Positions 14,901 to 25,366 of a DNA stretch of 64,000 bases are shown one piece after another (within the stretch, counting starts at the first letter, position 1; the number at the start of each line of letters is the position of its first letter). A program made the translations under genes and the position numbers. Source of the stretch: Owenia fusiformis (lineage: Eukaryota > Annelida > Polychaeta > Sabellida > Oweniidae); assembly GCA_903813345.2 (NCBI GenBank), contig CAIIXF020000011.1, positions 1,698,571 through 1,762,570 on the forward strand. The letters run 5' to 3'. The notes under the pieces are model-generated. The model made no database searches. It was not told where the DNA came from and saw nothing but the letters and a program-made list of their open reading frames with translations.

Positions 14901-17775
14901 AAAGTATACAAGCCTAGAGATACAAGTGTGACTTAATCCCACACATCTAATGTTTGGTACTTTGTTTTAAATACTGGAGCATGTTTTAGACACACCTATA
15001 ATAATTTAATTTTAGTGTGCCGTCGTTTCAAAGATGTAGATTCTAAATAAATAATAAATAAATACGTTTCTGACGGGTTAATTGAATAAGAAAATGTTCT
15101 GATTTCTCAAATTTAATTTTGATGCTCCACAGATAAGTCATGTGATCTATATTAAGAATGAGGCTTTGGACTTTCAATGTAAACCAGTGGACTGATTCTA
15201 CACAGTTTTTGATGAAGTCACCCAGGTAAGGTCTCAATTCTGAATCTGGATTGAGATATTCAGATATAGGCTCATCCTCCTAAGCAGGTGTCCAGAATCC
15301 GTACCTCCTTCTAAAGAAAGAAGATATTCTGAATTTGAAGCCCTGTTATCGGAGGATGATATAGGCTCAACAATGAAAAATATTAGATATCATTCGGTTT
15401 TATCCTAGAATCAAGGTAAAATAGCGATCTTGACAATTATAATTCTTAGATTTTAACATAGTTGCCTTACATTTAGTCTATATCATGGCTTTAAAACATA
15501 CAACATAACCTTCTCAAATGACCATAAAAAGTATTTACTTATCACTCGGACACGTCAAGATGTATCCTCCCATTGGAACAATTTCTTCACTTATAGATGT
15601 CACTCCACTGTTACATAGTTGGATTTCAGTCGCTGTAGGCGTTCTTTGACGAATGTTCGGATAGCTAAGCAATATGTCAAAATGACTCTGGGCTATAAAA
15701 AAGATAATGATGTGCCAGATATTCAAAACAGACATAAAATACTATCTAGTATTTTACTTTTTTTACTAGTCTGCCGACATGTAATCGCAATATACATTCA
15801 CGTATCCCGGATATAAATTGATTCAAGGTATTACAAGTAAAGCTAATTTTAATTTAAATACCTTTTCTCGAACTTGCGACTATCCCCTTTTCAAAATAGA
15901 TAATATATCGGTTGTTCAATCCAGATGGGTGACTCCTATACTTTCCTGAAAGTATGAGTAAACTTTAATAATTAAAATCATACAGCATTTAACAGAATGC
16001 TTGATCAACGTCAGTCAGCTTCCAAATAATTGAAATGACACGTGTCAATAATTAAGCCCCCTTTTATCCCCTCGACAAAGCAAGTTTACCGGTTGGGCAT
16101 AAAAAGGGCTTTGAAGGGCTTCGATGATACATCGCTCCTTTATCCTTTGTTCAAACTTTACATATTCAAATGACATCATGTCGTCATATACTGACCAATA
16201 TTCAAGGTCATGGCTGGCGCAGGTTTTACATATAGGGTCAAAATGAAAATATATCATCGCCTGTCAAATGTCATAACTAGAGCGCGTTACACTCATATAT
16301 CCCGCGTTAATCAAGTTTTTTTTCTGGCCCTAGTGTCAAAGAAACATTTCTTCCAGATAGACACAGGTTTTGTTGAATCAATGTGTCTTTCTCAGGGGTG
16401 AACGTGTAATTGATCGCACCGTGTTTCAATGAAAAGAGGGACAAGAATTGCAAAAATTACTGGGTCTGTACTTACGTTGTAAGGTTGCGAACAATTTTCG
16501 TCATTTAAATTTACAAGTGCCTTTCATTTGATTCCCCGTACCCCGAAAGTTTGATTCAATTCTGATACAATTAATATAAAAGAACTACATATAGTAGGCC
16601 TACTATATAGCTTAATCTTAATTAATTTCAAAAATACCAGCCGAAACAATGGATTTTTTAAATTTAAATTCAGCCAGGAAAAAAGGAAAATTTCCATTAG
16701 AAACTGTGCCCAGATAAAGCCCGGAATCTATTTTATGCAATCCCGATAACCCAGATTTAAAAAATCAGCCGGCAATTTTAAAATTCTTAGGTTGAGAAGT
16801 ATGCAATATTCTGTTCAATAAGCCAGTCCTAAAAAAACATTGTTACATCAATTCGAATTTCCTTTTGACTGGTGCCAAAAGGTCGTGAGCTTATACCTTT
16901 CAAAAGGCAATAGGATTTAATGGAATAGTGTTTTTGGTTTTATTGGTGACTAACTACCTTGATATCGGACAACAGTTTGAACATAGCATACAAACTGTAC
17001 TCCAAATTGTATACGTCACAACTTCTGCTAAAAAAACTGTTACATGCGCACTTAGTATTTGCAACAAAGTAACTAACATAAACCAACGCATACCTGGTCC
17101 AAAATTGAAAGCTTAACACCCCAGTCACATTTCCTACGGCGACCTTGCGGTCTATCATTTCTGCGGCCAGTATCATTTCTACGCTCGCCGTGGAATTTCT
17201 ACGCTCTCATACTTTTGCAGTCACATTTCCCACGGCAGCCGCACGGTGAATTTTAAATTTCTGTTGATAAATAATACTTTTTTCATTTTATTTACATCGG
17301 GACAATTTATAAATGTTATTCATAGTGCTAGGATGTTATATCAAATGAAAAGTGATCGTGATACATTGACAAATAATGATTCAATCTTGTTGAGCCAGTT
17401 GATTTCTACGGGGACCTCAGAAATGAACAAATATTATAACTCCGAGTTATAATTTCTACGCCTTCCCTGCGGCCTGTAAAAATCTGCATTCGCCGTACGG
17501 AGGCCGCAAGGTGAGCGTAGTTTTTCTACGCTCGCCGCATAAATTCACCGATTTAATTGATCTGCGGTCGACTTGCGGCCGCCGTGCGACAAATGTGACT
17601 GGGGTGTTAGTCTACTTGTGTTACGCAACATAACGTGCGTGACGTAACGCACTTGATATAAGGTAACACACCCTTGTACTATTTTGTAATACTTACTGCT
17701 ACTTTTGAGGCATCTTGGTGCAGCATGGACGTTCACCAAAAGCATTAGAATGAAGCAACATACACGCAAGTCCAT
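242..17775 (-). CDS. Secreted subtilisin-like serine protease (S8, proteinase K type), 16 exons
   Basis: Predicted secreted endopeptidase. I joined 16 exons, all GT-AG and phase-consistent: 17775-17697, 15692-15539, 12436-12274, 12062-12002, 11689-11653, 11418-11364, 10729-10663, 9611-9533, 7866-7798, 5672-5609, 5259-5183, 3661-3580, 3163-3106, 2880-2855, 672-596, 314-242 (stop at 244-242). The 1,221 nt encode 406 residues. There is a hydrophobic signal peptide (about 1-18). An I9-like propeptide follows, with DPEVREIVQD at 86-95, then a basic linker GKGKRKGK (102-109) that may be the processing site. The catalytic domain starts near W132, in the family motif W-GLDRINQ. Triad: D164 (YVIDTGI), H200 (HSHGT), S351 (GTSFAAPHV); oxyanion N286 (AAGND). 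The C-terminus has TPNRIL, usual for the fold's end. Triad spacing (36 and 151 residues) resembles proteinase K. Natural substrate unknown. Start chosen because it precedes the signal peptide. No broken exon seen. Confidence 0.9.
673..2854 (-). other. Protease intron 14, with an inverted repeat
   Basis: No coding exon found. Segments at about 840-966 and 1100-1265 are imperfect inverted copies of each other. Both contain a TTTCAG-GTT(C/A)AACTGCTT block, so this may be an old hairpin transposon. Confidence 0.4.
2855..2880 (-). CDS. Protease exon 14: catalytic Ser micro-exon
   Basis: Only 26 nt long, yet it encodes the invariant GTSFAAPHV with nucleophile S351. Flanks are TTTTCAG and GTAAGT. 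The next exon (672-596) continues with AGVAACFYSIYPTA, the normal helix after the Ser motif in this family. Confidence 0.9.
3662..5182. other. Protease intron 11, no further feature
   Basis: AT-rich sequence. I see no exon, RNA gene or recognisable repeat in it. Confidence 0.4.
5183..5259 (-). CDS. Protease exon 11: oxyanion-hole Asn
   Basis: Encodes GIFVSVAAGNDN and ASPAGEPSA. N286 in AAGN is the expected oxyanion residue of S8 enzymes. It runs from phase 0 to phase 2, ending at GTAAGT. Confidence 0.9.
5834..5951. mobile_element. MITE family I, palindromic (copy 1)
   Basis: Almost perfect hairpin. It begins AAGCTAAGTTCACACCAACG and ends with the inverse, flanked by TA on both sides as in Tc1/mariner-derived MITEs. 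Lies in a protease intron. Confidence 0.8.
6324..6417. mobile_element. MITE family I (copy 2)
   Basis: Shorter, more diverged copy of the CACACCAACGGCGCTTTGAT hairpin, in the same intron. Confidence 0.7.
7691..7767. mobile_element. MITE family I (copy 3)
   Basis: Hairpin with the same termini (AAGCTAAGTTCACACC) and TA at its edges. It lies about 30 bp from the donor of protease exon 9. Confidence 0.75.
8614..8954. mobile_element. MITE family II (copy 1)
   Basis: Ends TAATGCCTGGGTCACATTTG and, inverted, TTGTGACCAAGGCATT. GC-rich CGGCCGG segments and the motif TTGAGT(G/A)TTTTGTTCAA lie inside each arm. The centre is about 190 bp longer than in the copy at 30823. Confidence 0.7.
9685..10517. 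mobile_element. MITE family I (copy 4), split by a TTAA-type foldback element
   Basis: Left part about 9685-9723 and right part 10477-10517 match the halves of the family I hairpin. The right part ends GTTGGTGTGAACTTAGCTTT. The interruption is the element at 9724-10476. Confidence 0.65.
9724..10476. mobile_element. Long foldback element with TTAA target duplication
   Basis: A 753-bp inverted repeat with arms of roughly 350-400 bp. It starts GGTGCTATGGAAGTTAACAG and ends with the inverse. TTAA flanks it at 9720-9723 and 10477-10480, as for piggyBac-type insertion, though the ends do not let me name a family. No transposase frame. Confidence 0.75.
10663..10729 (-). CDS. Protease exon 7: catalytic His
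   Basis: 67 nt encoding GYNFVDENNPPNDDHSHGTI and VSG, with the charge-relay H200 in HGT. It starts after TTTCAG in phase 0 and ends at GTAATC in phase 1. Confidence 0.9.
11364..11689 (-). CDS. Protease exons 5-6: catalytic Asp
   Basis: Exon 5 (37 nt, 11689-11653) encodes EGNGVDTYVID and ends in phase 2 within the Thr codon. Exon 6 (11418-11364) restores DTGIYSSHIEF, the classic subtilase Asp motif, with D164. Exon 6 ends at a GTGAGT donor in phase 0; a weaker in-frame GTATAG donor 12 nt further on would add four residues. Confidence 0.85.
11870..11960. repeat. (GCAC)n/(AC)n microsatellite
   Basis: Mixed ACAC and GCAC runs in a protease intron, about 40 bp from the donor of exon 4. Confidence 0.9.
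12274..15692 (-). CDS. Protease exons 2-3: propeptide and linker
   Basis: Exon 2 (15692-15539) and exon 3 (12436-12274) join in phase 2 to give the prodomain, ending in the I9-like DPEVREIVQD. A Lys/Arg-rich stretch and a Thr/Pro linker follow. The 3.1-kb intron between them holds the LINE fragment. Exon 3 must end at 12274 (TGG|GTAATT) for W132 to join GLDRINQ of exon 4; reading on past this donor gives unrelated sequence. Confidence 0.8.
13490..15062 (+). pseudogene. 5'-truncated LINE (non-LTR retrotransposon), decayed
   Basis: The frame at 13514-14010 encodes reverse transcriptase segments: FIDISKAFDVLDRDM, GVRQGCILSPTLFSVVMFDL and the catalytic FADDIVLLA. Sequence between this and the frame starting at 13986 is missing. 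After it, SMIEPALLHSSPIWSAL and later pieces match the C-terminal part of LINE polyproteins, ending in the Cys/His motif CSFCDAKTKDTVQHRILEC near 14680-14735. That last part is broken by several stops and frame changes. The 3' end is an AAATAAATAATAAATAAA tail near 15045-15062. The endonuclease domain is absent. Clade uncertain. It lies antisense in protease intron 2. Confidence 0.8.
17116..17607. mobile_element. MITE family III, 492 bp
   Basis: Terminal inverted repeats ACACCCCAGTCACATTT and AAATGTGACTGGGGTGT, with TA duplicated at 17114-17115 and 17608-17609. The interior has more inverted GC-rich motifs (CTACGCTCGCCG). No frame. Lies in protease intron 1. Confidence 0.8.
17697..17775 (-). 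CDS. Protease exon 1: signal peptide
   Basis: Encodes MDLRVCCFILMLLVNVHA and a few more residues. It ends in phase 1 at a strong GTAAGT donor. The first two nucleotides of the next exon (15692) complete a Thr codon. Confidence 0.8.
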
Positions 17776-18119
17776 ATTACTGCCCAATATGTTTTCTCTT
17801 GAAGCTCAGCGCTAGAAAAAGATGTTGTAGATACCAAGTAGAATTTTCAAATGAACATTACTTATTATCTATATTTTAAATGAAAAAGGCACGTGCCCAA
17901 ATGTAATAAATTAAACCAAATGACGTATATTATGCCTGGATAAACCATTAGCATAACAAATGTATGATTTTACAGACAATTATATCATTTATTGCGATAT
18001 TATGTCTAAAATGCAAATAAGATAACCATGAACATCGAGTTTATGTTTTTTATATGCATCTAAGAAATAAAACGTTAGTTAACATGTTTTATCTCTCAAT
18101 TTAGCTTTTGTTTAGAAGG
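17776..18119. other. Region upstream of the protease gene
   Basis: Presumed promoter side of the minus-strand gene. No clear TATA box or other motif found. Confidence 0.3.
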
Positions 18120-21100
18120 AGCTATTTTCTTGAGAACGAGTCGAAGGCAAATATACAAAGCCGGCTTTCAAAGCCGGCTTTTAAAGCCGGCTTCTACAGT
18201 ACATCAGAAGCCGGCTTCTGGCGTCACCAAGAAGCCGGCTTTTAAAAACCGGCTTCGAATGACTTACAGAAGCCGGCTTCTGCAGTTACAAGAAGCCAGT
18301 TTTAAAAGCCAGATTTTCTCTCTCAATCATTTTATTGTGCATTATGAATCTTATTCTCGTATAATTAGCATGGAAATGAGAAAAAAATGAAAATAAGTAA
18401 AATTGTAACATATTGCAAGATTTTTTGCAAAAAGTAATTTCAAACCAAAACTATGGGGGAAATTTAAGTAAAAATATCGATGAATTAAATCATGTTCGTT
18501 AAATAAGAGTAGATTATGCATTGCATTTCTGTTTGATAAAAACGCATCCCTCATTTTACAAAACTGGCTCCAACTTGGAGCCAGTTTGCAAATCAGCTCG
18601 CTCCATCTTACACAAGCTATGTAGGGGCAATCTAGCAACTGGGAATCACGGGATACTGTTTCATGATAATTGTTATGTGCATTATGCATCTTATTCTCGT
18701 ATAATTTGCATGAAAATGAGAAAAAATACGTAAAATTATTACATATTTCAAGATTTTTTGAAAAAAGTCATTTCAAGCCAAAACTATGACAGTAAATTGA
18801 ATTCTAAGCACAGATATCGATGAATAAGATCACATTCATTAAATCAGAATAGATTATGCATTGCATTTCCGTTTAATAAAAACGCATCGCTCACTTTTCA
18901 AAACTGGCTCCAACTTGGAGCCAGTTTGCAAATCAGCTCGCCCCATATGACAAATGCTATGTAGGTACAATCTGGTAACTGGGAATCACGAAATACTATC
19001 TCACGATTATTTTTATGTGCATTATGCATGTTATTCTCGTATAATTTGCATGAAAATTAGAAAAAACTGAAAAATACATAAAATTGTAATATATTTAAAG
19101 ATGTTTTGCAAAAATTCATTTCAAGCCAAAACTATGAGAGAAAAATCAATTCTAAGTAAAAAATATCGATGAATTAGATCATGTTCACCAAATCAGAACA
19201 GATTATGCATTGCATTTCCGTTTAATAAAAACGCACCGCTCATTTTACAACTTGGAGCCAGTTTACAAATCAGCTCGCTCCATCTTACACAAGCTATGTA
19301 GGGACAATCTAGCACCTGGGAATCACGGGATACTGTCTCACGATCATTTCTATGTGCATTATGAATCTTATTCTCGTATAATTTGCATGAAAATGAGAAA
19401 AAACTGAAAAATACGTAAAATTGTAACTTATTTCAAGATTTTTTGCAAAAAGTCATTTCAAGCCAAAACTATGAGAGAAAATTAATTTCTAAGTGAAAAT
19501 ATCGATGAATTAGATCACGTTCACTAAATCAGAACAGATTATGCATTGCATTTCTGTTTAATAAAAACGCACCGCTCATTTTTCAAAACTGGCTCCATCT
19601 TACACAAGCTCTGTAGGGACAATCTAGCAACTGGGAATCACGGGGTACTGTCTCACGATCATTTCTTTGTGCATTATGCATCTTATTCTCGTATAATTTG
19701 CATGAAAATGAGAAAAACTGAAAAATACGTAAAATTGTAACTTATTTCAAGATTTTTTGGAAAAAGTCATTTCAAGCCAAGACTATGAGAGAAAATTCAT
19801 TTTTAAGGTATGAGTACCGTAATCCAACACCAAATTCGAAAATTCATAACAATACTTTGCACATATGGCGTTCGTGACCAACTATAAAACGCTTACCCCC
19901 CATAGTGTTATATATCAAAATGTACCTGTTCATATAGGGGTTCGATTGATCTACATCAAATTATAGGGAATCAGGTTACTTTTTGAGATATCAGCGTCCA
20001 TTTATTGTGACTCGCGTTTGCTACCACTTCCTCAATTCTGATATGATGGGCAAACGCGTAGTAAACATGCTCACGTCGGAACTATTTTTGACCTACATCG
20101 CTATTTTCGTAATTCAAATGAAAGTTGAACTCCTCCTCTTTATTTTGATACCAAATAGTGGCATACTAGGTACCCTAGAAGCCAACTATGGCGTTATTTA
20201 GAACAATACCACGAGTTTTTAAATGGACTATATAGGGGTCATACCTTTTGGCGGATGAATATGGAACCTCATACCCTAAGTAAAAATATCGATGAATTAG
20301 ATCACGTTCACTAAATCAGAATAGATTATGCATTGCATTTCCGTTTAATAAAAACGCTGCTCTCATTTTTCAAAACTGGCTCCAACTTGGAGCCAGTTTA
20401 CAAATCAGCTCGCTCCATCTTACACAAGCTATGTTGGGACAATCTAGCAACTGGGAATCACGGGATACTGTCTCACGATCTTTTCTATGTGTATTATGCA
20501 TCTTATTCTCGTATAATTTGCATGAAAATGAGAAAAAAAACGAAAAATACGTAAAATTGTAACTTATTTCAAGATTTTTTGCAAAAAGTCATTTCAAGCC
20601 AAAACTATGAGAGAAAATTTATTTCTAAGTAAAAATATTGATTTGTATACCGGCTCCTAGTTGGAGCCAGTTTTGAAAAATGAGCGGTGCGTTTTTATAA
20701 AACGGAAATGCAATGCATAATCTGTTCTGATAAGTGAACACGATCTAATTCATCGATAATTTTTTACTTAGACTTCAATTTTCTCTTATAGTTTTGACTT
20801 GAAATGACTTTTTGCAAAAAATCTTGAATTATGTTATAATTTTACATATTTTTCAGTTTTTCCTTATTTTCATGCAGATAATACGTGAATACGAGAATAA
20901 GATGCATAATCCACATCAAAATGATCGGGAGACAGTATCTCGTGATTCCCAGTGGCTAGATTGTCCGTTAATAGCTTGTGTTTAATGGTGCGAGCTGATT
21001 TGAAAACTGGCTCCAAATTGGAGCCAGTTTTGAAAAATGATAATTAAACAGAAATACAATGCAAAATATTTTTAAAATTGATGAACGTGATCAAATTCAT

Positions 21101-21430
21101 CGATATCCATGCTTAGAATTCAATTTACCCGTATAGTTTTGCAAAAATATGACAATATAAACTATATTCAAAAGCCATCTTCTGCAGTACGTCAGTAAGT
21201 AAGAAGCCAGTTTTAAAAGCCCGCTTTTTGGTGACTCCAGAAGCCGGATTCTGTTGTCCTTCAGAAGCCGGTTTTTAAAAGCCGGCTTCTTGTTGACTGT
21301 AGAAGCCGGCTTCTGTAGTACGTAAGAAGCCAGTTTGTAAAAGCCGGCTTCTTGGTGACTCCAGAAGCCGGCTTCTGTAGTACGTAAGAAGCCAGTTTGT
21401 AAAAGCGGTTTTTGCCTTCGAGTACTTCTG
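18120..21430. mobile_element. Composite foldback element with 340-bp repeats
   Basis: Both ends carry runs of AAGCCGGCTT-type palindromes (18158-18312 and 21172-21406), and a TCGAAGGCAAA motif occurs in inverted orientation near each edge. Inside are five direct units of about 330-340 bp (palindromes near 18561, 18900, 19245, 19577 and 20370) and two inverted units (near 20656 and 21004). Each unit carries all or part of a palindrome with core CTCCAACTTGGAG. No transposase frame. Short frames inside are repeats of the unit, not genes. Confidence 0.65.
19807..20276. mobile_element. Small TIR element inside a 340-bp unit
   Basis: About 470 bp that interrupts the fourth direct unit. Ends are GGTATGAG and CTCATACC; TAAG occurs at both edges (19804-19807, 20277-20280). 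The unit resumes with GTAAAAATATCGATGAATTA exactly where it left off. Confidence 0.65.
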
Positions 21431-21712
21431 ATTTTCTTAAATGCCTAGGTGCTGAACAGTCTGGATTTTGACTTCTCCGGGGTTGAGTTGTCTTTGGGGT
21501 ACAAGTTGTTATACACGTAATGATGTAGCTAATTTGGTAGCATATTGTACATACAATCTCCTTGGGTCAAATATTTGGACAATGCAATTGTTTGTTTTGA
21601 CGCATTTATCTATCTACTCAACTTGCAGATCTACTTGTGAGATCAGTTCCAATCAAGTTTCAAAAAGTCAATATTGGTCAATATCTAGGAGCAGGTAATT
21701 TTTACAAGAAAA

Positions 21713-22060
21713 GACTAGTCTCGGTTTGGAGAACGAAGTTCATCAGTCTACTGCACGTTAAGCCTGCTGTGGACAATTTTGATATTTTTACATGTTGTAG
21801 ATTTAAATGTCCTCTTTTGAATACTCATAATTTAATTTGGGTGTTATTTCTATTTTCATAAAGAAATTATTTGCGCAGTAGACTGATGAACTTCGTTCTC
21901 CAAACCGAGACTTGTCTTTTATTGAATCGGTCTACTGCACTCTACGACTGCTTCGGACAATTGTGACATTTTTACATTTTGTTCATTTAAAGGTCCTCTT
22001 TTGATTATTCACAATTTAACCTGGGTGTTATTTTATATTTTTCATAAAAAATTATTAGCA
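21713..22060. repeat. Hairpin and diverged direct repeat
   Basis: TCTCGGTTTGGAGAACGAAG at about 21719 recurs inverted near 21889. A stretch of about 110 bp (from about 21771) recurs diverged at about 21955. Probably a decayed transposon. Confidence 0.5.
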
Positions 22061-22589
22061 CATGATCATCTCTGTATAAGGGGAACATGTTTACGTTGAT
22101 ACACATAACAATCAAAATGGTCACAATGCAAATCCTTAATTGACGTCTATTATTTTCGTTAATGGGCTCATTATATATCCAAATGATACCAGAGGTCTAG
22201 CAGGTATAATATTGTTACGTCTAGCTCTATATATAGTTACATTTTTCATTTTCGTTTGGAAAGATCATCGGATGTCGGTGATCTAGCATTTTTGGGAGAA
22301 AAAGAAAATTTTCCTCACGACCACGGATCATTTTTTCTAGGTTCTAGTTCTAAGTTTTTTAGATCAAGGCAACTACATGGACATGCGCACTGATCAAGGA
22401 CAGAAGATACAGGATGTCCTGACATTAACTGGCATGTGAGTAATTTTTGCAATTATTTATTGATTTGTTTGAAACAACCTTCGGCGTAGTCAGATTTATT
22501 AACAACTGCACTGGCGTTTCTCGTAGCTTTTAGCTACTGTGGTGTAACGTATAGATCCAGGTTTAAAAGGGTAGGAGGTCCTATCAAAT

Positions 22590-22792
22590 TATGGTCCTAC
22601 TCTCCATTGATTTTTATGGTGACCTCTTTCCCTTATTATCTTATACACAATCAGGGCCAGTAAGGGCCGTTAAGATAGGGAAATTATGGTCCCCTCTCTT
22701 AAAGGCCCTTACTGGCGATGATTGTGGATACGATAATAAGGGAAAGAGTTGTATTCAGGTCACCATATAAATCAATGGAAAGTAGGACCAAT
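22590..22792. repeat. Palindrome with arms of about 100 bp
   Basis: GGTCCTACTCTCCATTGATT on the left returns inverted near 22790. GGCCAGTAAGGGCC and GGCCCTTACTGGC lie near the centre. A MITE is likely; no clear target duplication. Confidence 0.6.
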
Positions 22793-23706
22793 GATTAAAG
22801 TCACTGATGTTATCCATTGATATTAATTACATTCAGATTCATAACTTCATCCAATAATTTATCATGTTGTGCCTCGGAATGCTCGTTCTTGCTTTTCATG
22901 TATGCCACAAGTCACGTACTGCTATGGTGATTTGATAAGTTATGGTAAGTCATTTTATTTATGACAGCCATCAATAATGGTTTAATATTATAATAAAATT
23001 AACCATAATTCATGCAGCACCTTTTTCACATCACGAATGTCTTTTGTAGTATAAATTAACTCTACTCTTTCAGAACATTTAATTCAGAAAAGTTCCTTTT
23101 GATAAATTACGACCTTCAACGCTGAGAAAATGGACGTTTGTACCAACGCCGTCTAAATTAGATATTGGTATAGGTGTATAGGTGGTGTTTTGATTTTATA
23201 TGCAAGCTTAAACTCCCTACTCTGATCAACAAACTTTTGATATGCCCTATTAATCATTAATTTTGATACGTTTCGAAGAAACATAATATAAGTGCTTTCT
23301 TTTATATGTAGTCTAGATGTCATTTTAAAAATTTCTGTTATACAGCAACAAATACCCACTAGGGTGTCCAGCGGCTTGTTTTTTATAGTGTATATTATAT
23401 ACGAATTATGAAATTAATAAATTGAATTGAATATGAAAAAAAAGAAAAAAAGAAGTACATTTGCTTTTAATATACCATTAACAGTTTCCAAATGGCGAAA
23501 TTAAAAATATCCGAAGTGTGACATAGGCCTAACTACATGTAAGTGGATAATATAAGATTACATCAAGTGCATTTATATTTAATTGCGCATACATCTATGT
23601 TGTCAATGCATAAATATATTGATATTAATTACATTTATAATTTTATGGTTGGAATGCACGTTCGTATTTTCTACGGAGGGTTGTTTTTTGCAGATACCAA
23701 TACCCT

Positions 23707-24020
23707 CACTCTTAAAAATGAATTACTTGAGTATTTCCCAAGTATAAAAATTACTTAAAGTTAAATACTTAGTTTTACTTCATTTTACTTAGGTTTAACT
23801 TATATTGTCATTTTGAGTTTTTTAATTGCTTAATTATGTAAATGAGTATTACAATTACTAGAGTAAGTATTTCAATTTCTCTCCTTGCATTAGTAAATTC
23901 ACCATAAATGAATTACTTAAAAATTATTCAGTAGTTCAAGATTATTTAAGTAATTTTTGACTTAAAATGAGTTGTACAATTTCTCAATATAAGGAAATCC
24001 AAGTAATAATTTTAAGAGTG
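23707..24020. mobile_element. MITE family IV, ATTACTT-rich
   Basis: Inverted ends CACTCTTAAAA and TTTTAAGAGTG enclose about 315 bp of repeated ATTACTT/AAGTAAT motifs. No frame. Confidence 0.6.
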
Positions 24021-24972
24021 CTATTCTTGGGGTCGTTCGCTTCGCTCCCTCGACGCGGATCGTTTGGCTCACAGCGATTATCAAGCGCCCAAAGCCAAAT
24101 CCTGAATCATTGGCTGCTTCTTGTCATTGTAAAAAGACCTAAATCGCCAAGCAATGGTAAAAATAAAATTTGGAGTCTTTTTAACGATTTTAAAATGATA
24201 AACAAACCAGAAAAACAAATATTTGCATTTGGCCGTCATACACACCTCGATCGATCAAACAGTGTTTATCAAATGTCCTTGGCTAGTTATTGTAAAAACT
24301 ATTTGCATTTAGCGGTCATTTTGTATCTCGATTGTACACTAGTAAATTAAATGTTCTAGTTATTGTTACGTCACGTATCGTATCAAAATCAATCAAATAT
24401 GATGGGTACAACGCAGAATGGAAATTACACGCCGGAACACCTAGACAACGGTAAAGTTAGATACCGTTGTCACAAATGGCGGACTTAACTGTCGCTTTAA
24501 TATTAAATCAATATTTATTTTGGTTTATATCGCAACCAAAAACAGTGTGTATTTAAGATTCACTTTCCTGTTATCTTAAAACCTGCTGGGAACTTACCAT
24601 TTGATTTATATTGGTAATTTCTCAAAGAGAAATTCTAGGGATTAAGGAATGTGTACAGTTTACACAATTTAAGAAATTATTGGCAGACATAAAGCTTATT
24701 TAAAACAGCATTTATATTATTAAAAAGCTTTGATAATCAATGATTCCAGCCCTCTGAAGTTTGGAAAATTAAAATATTTGAGTGTCAATCCACAGATAAT
24801 CCTTGAAAATGAGAAATCTTTTTTGTGATTATACGGTGCAATCTTACACCCAATACAATGTTTTAAAGTGAATTGATGTTTTATTTGGATGAAAAGTGTT
24901 ACCTGGAGAGATTATAATTATCAAATCATTACAATCAAGCTATTCCACTTTTCTTAATGAACCACATGGAAT
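24021..24972. other. Intergenic, no gene seen
   Basis: Contains a GTTCGCTTCGCTCC motif similar to one at about 44992 (GTTCGCTTTGCTCACTC), probably repeat-derived. The open frame here has no recognisable domain. Confidence 0.3.
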
Positions 24973-25114
24973 AATGCCTTGGTCAGATATGCTCCGATAC
25001 ATCGGCCGGCGCCCGGCTGATTGAGTGTTTTGTTCAATATTAATGTATTCAATTTTGAACAAAATACTCAATCTGCCGAGCGCTGTAGTGGAAATCGGGG
25101 CAAATGTGACCAGG

Positions 25115-25272
25115 TGTAACAATATGTATAACTGTATCATACACTATGATTGTGATTGTGATATTGTGTTTTGTCACAACCGGAAGTTCCGGAAGTTGTC
25201 ATAATAAAACGGCATTGTGGGATACTTCAAGCCTCATGCTTTTATGTCTGATATATTTGTCCAACTATTACA
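25115..25272 (+). repeat. 5' LTR
   Basis: 158 bp, TG...CA bounded, with an AATAAA-type signal near 25203. Confidence 0.9.
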
Positions 25273-25366
25273 TGGTACTGCGGATGAAAAGAACATTATC
25301 ACGCAAAAAGGATATATTATCTGTATACAGTGTATTATTCTCTACAGTTTGACATACTGATTAGAT

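Noticed and set aside
18351-20554. Recurring 64-112-codon frames on both strands
   Set aside because: They repeat with the 340-bp unit and have no domain.
22834-22944. Exon-like stretch between CATTCAG and GGTAAGT
   Set aside because: Every frame has a stop and the product has no recognisable feature.
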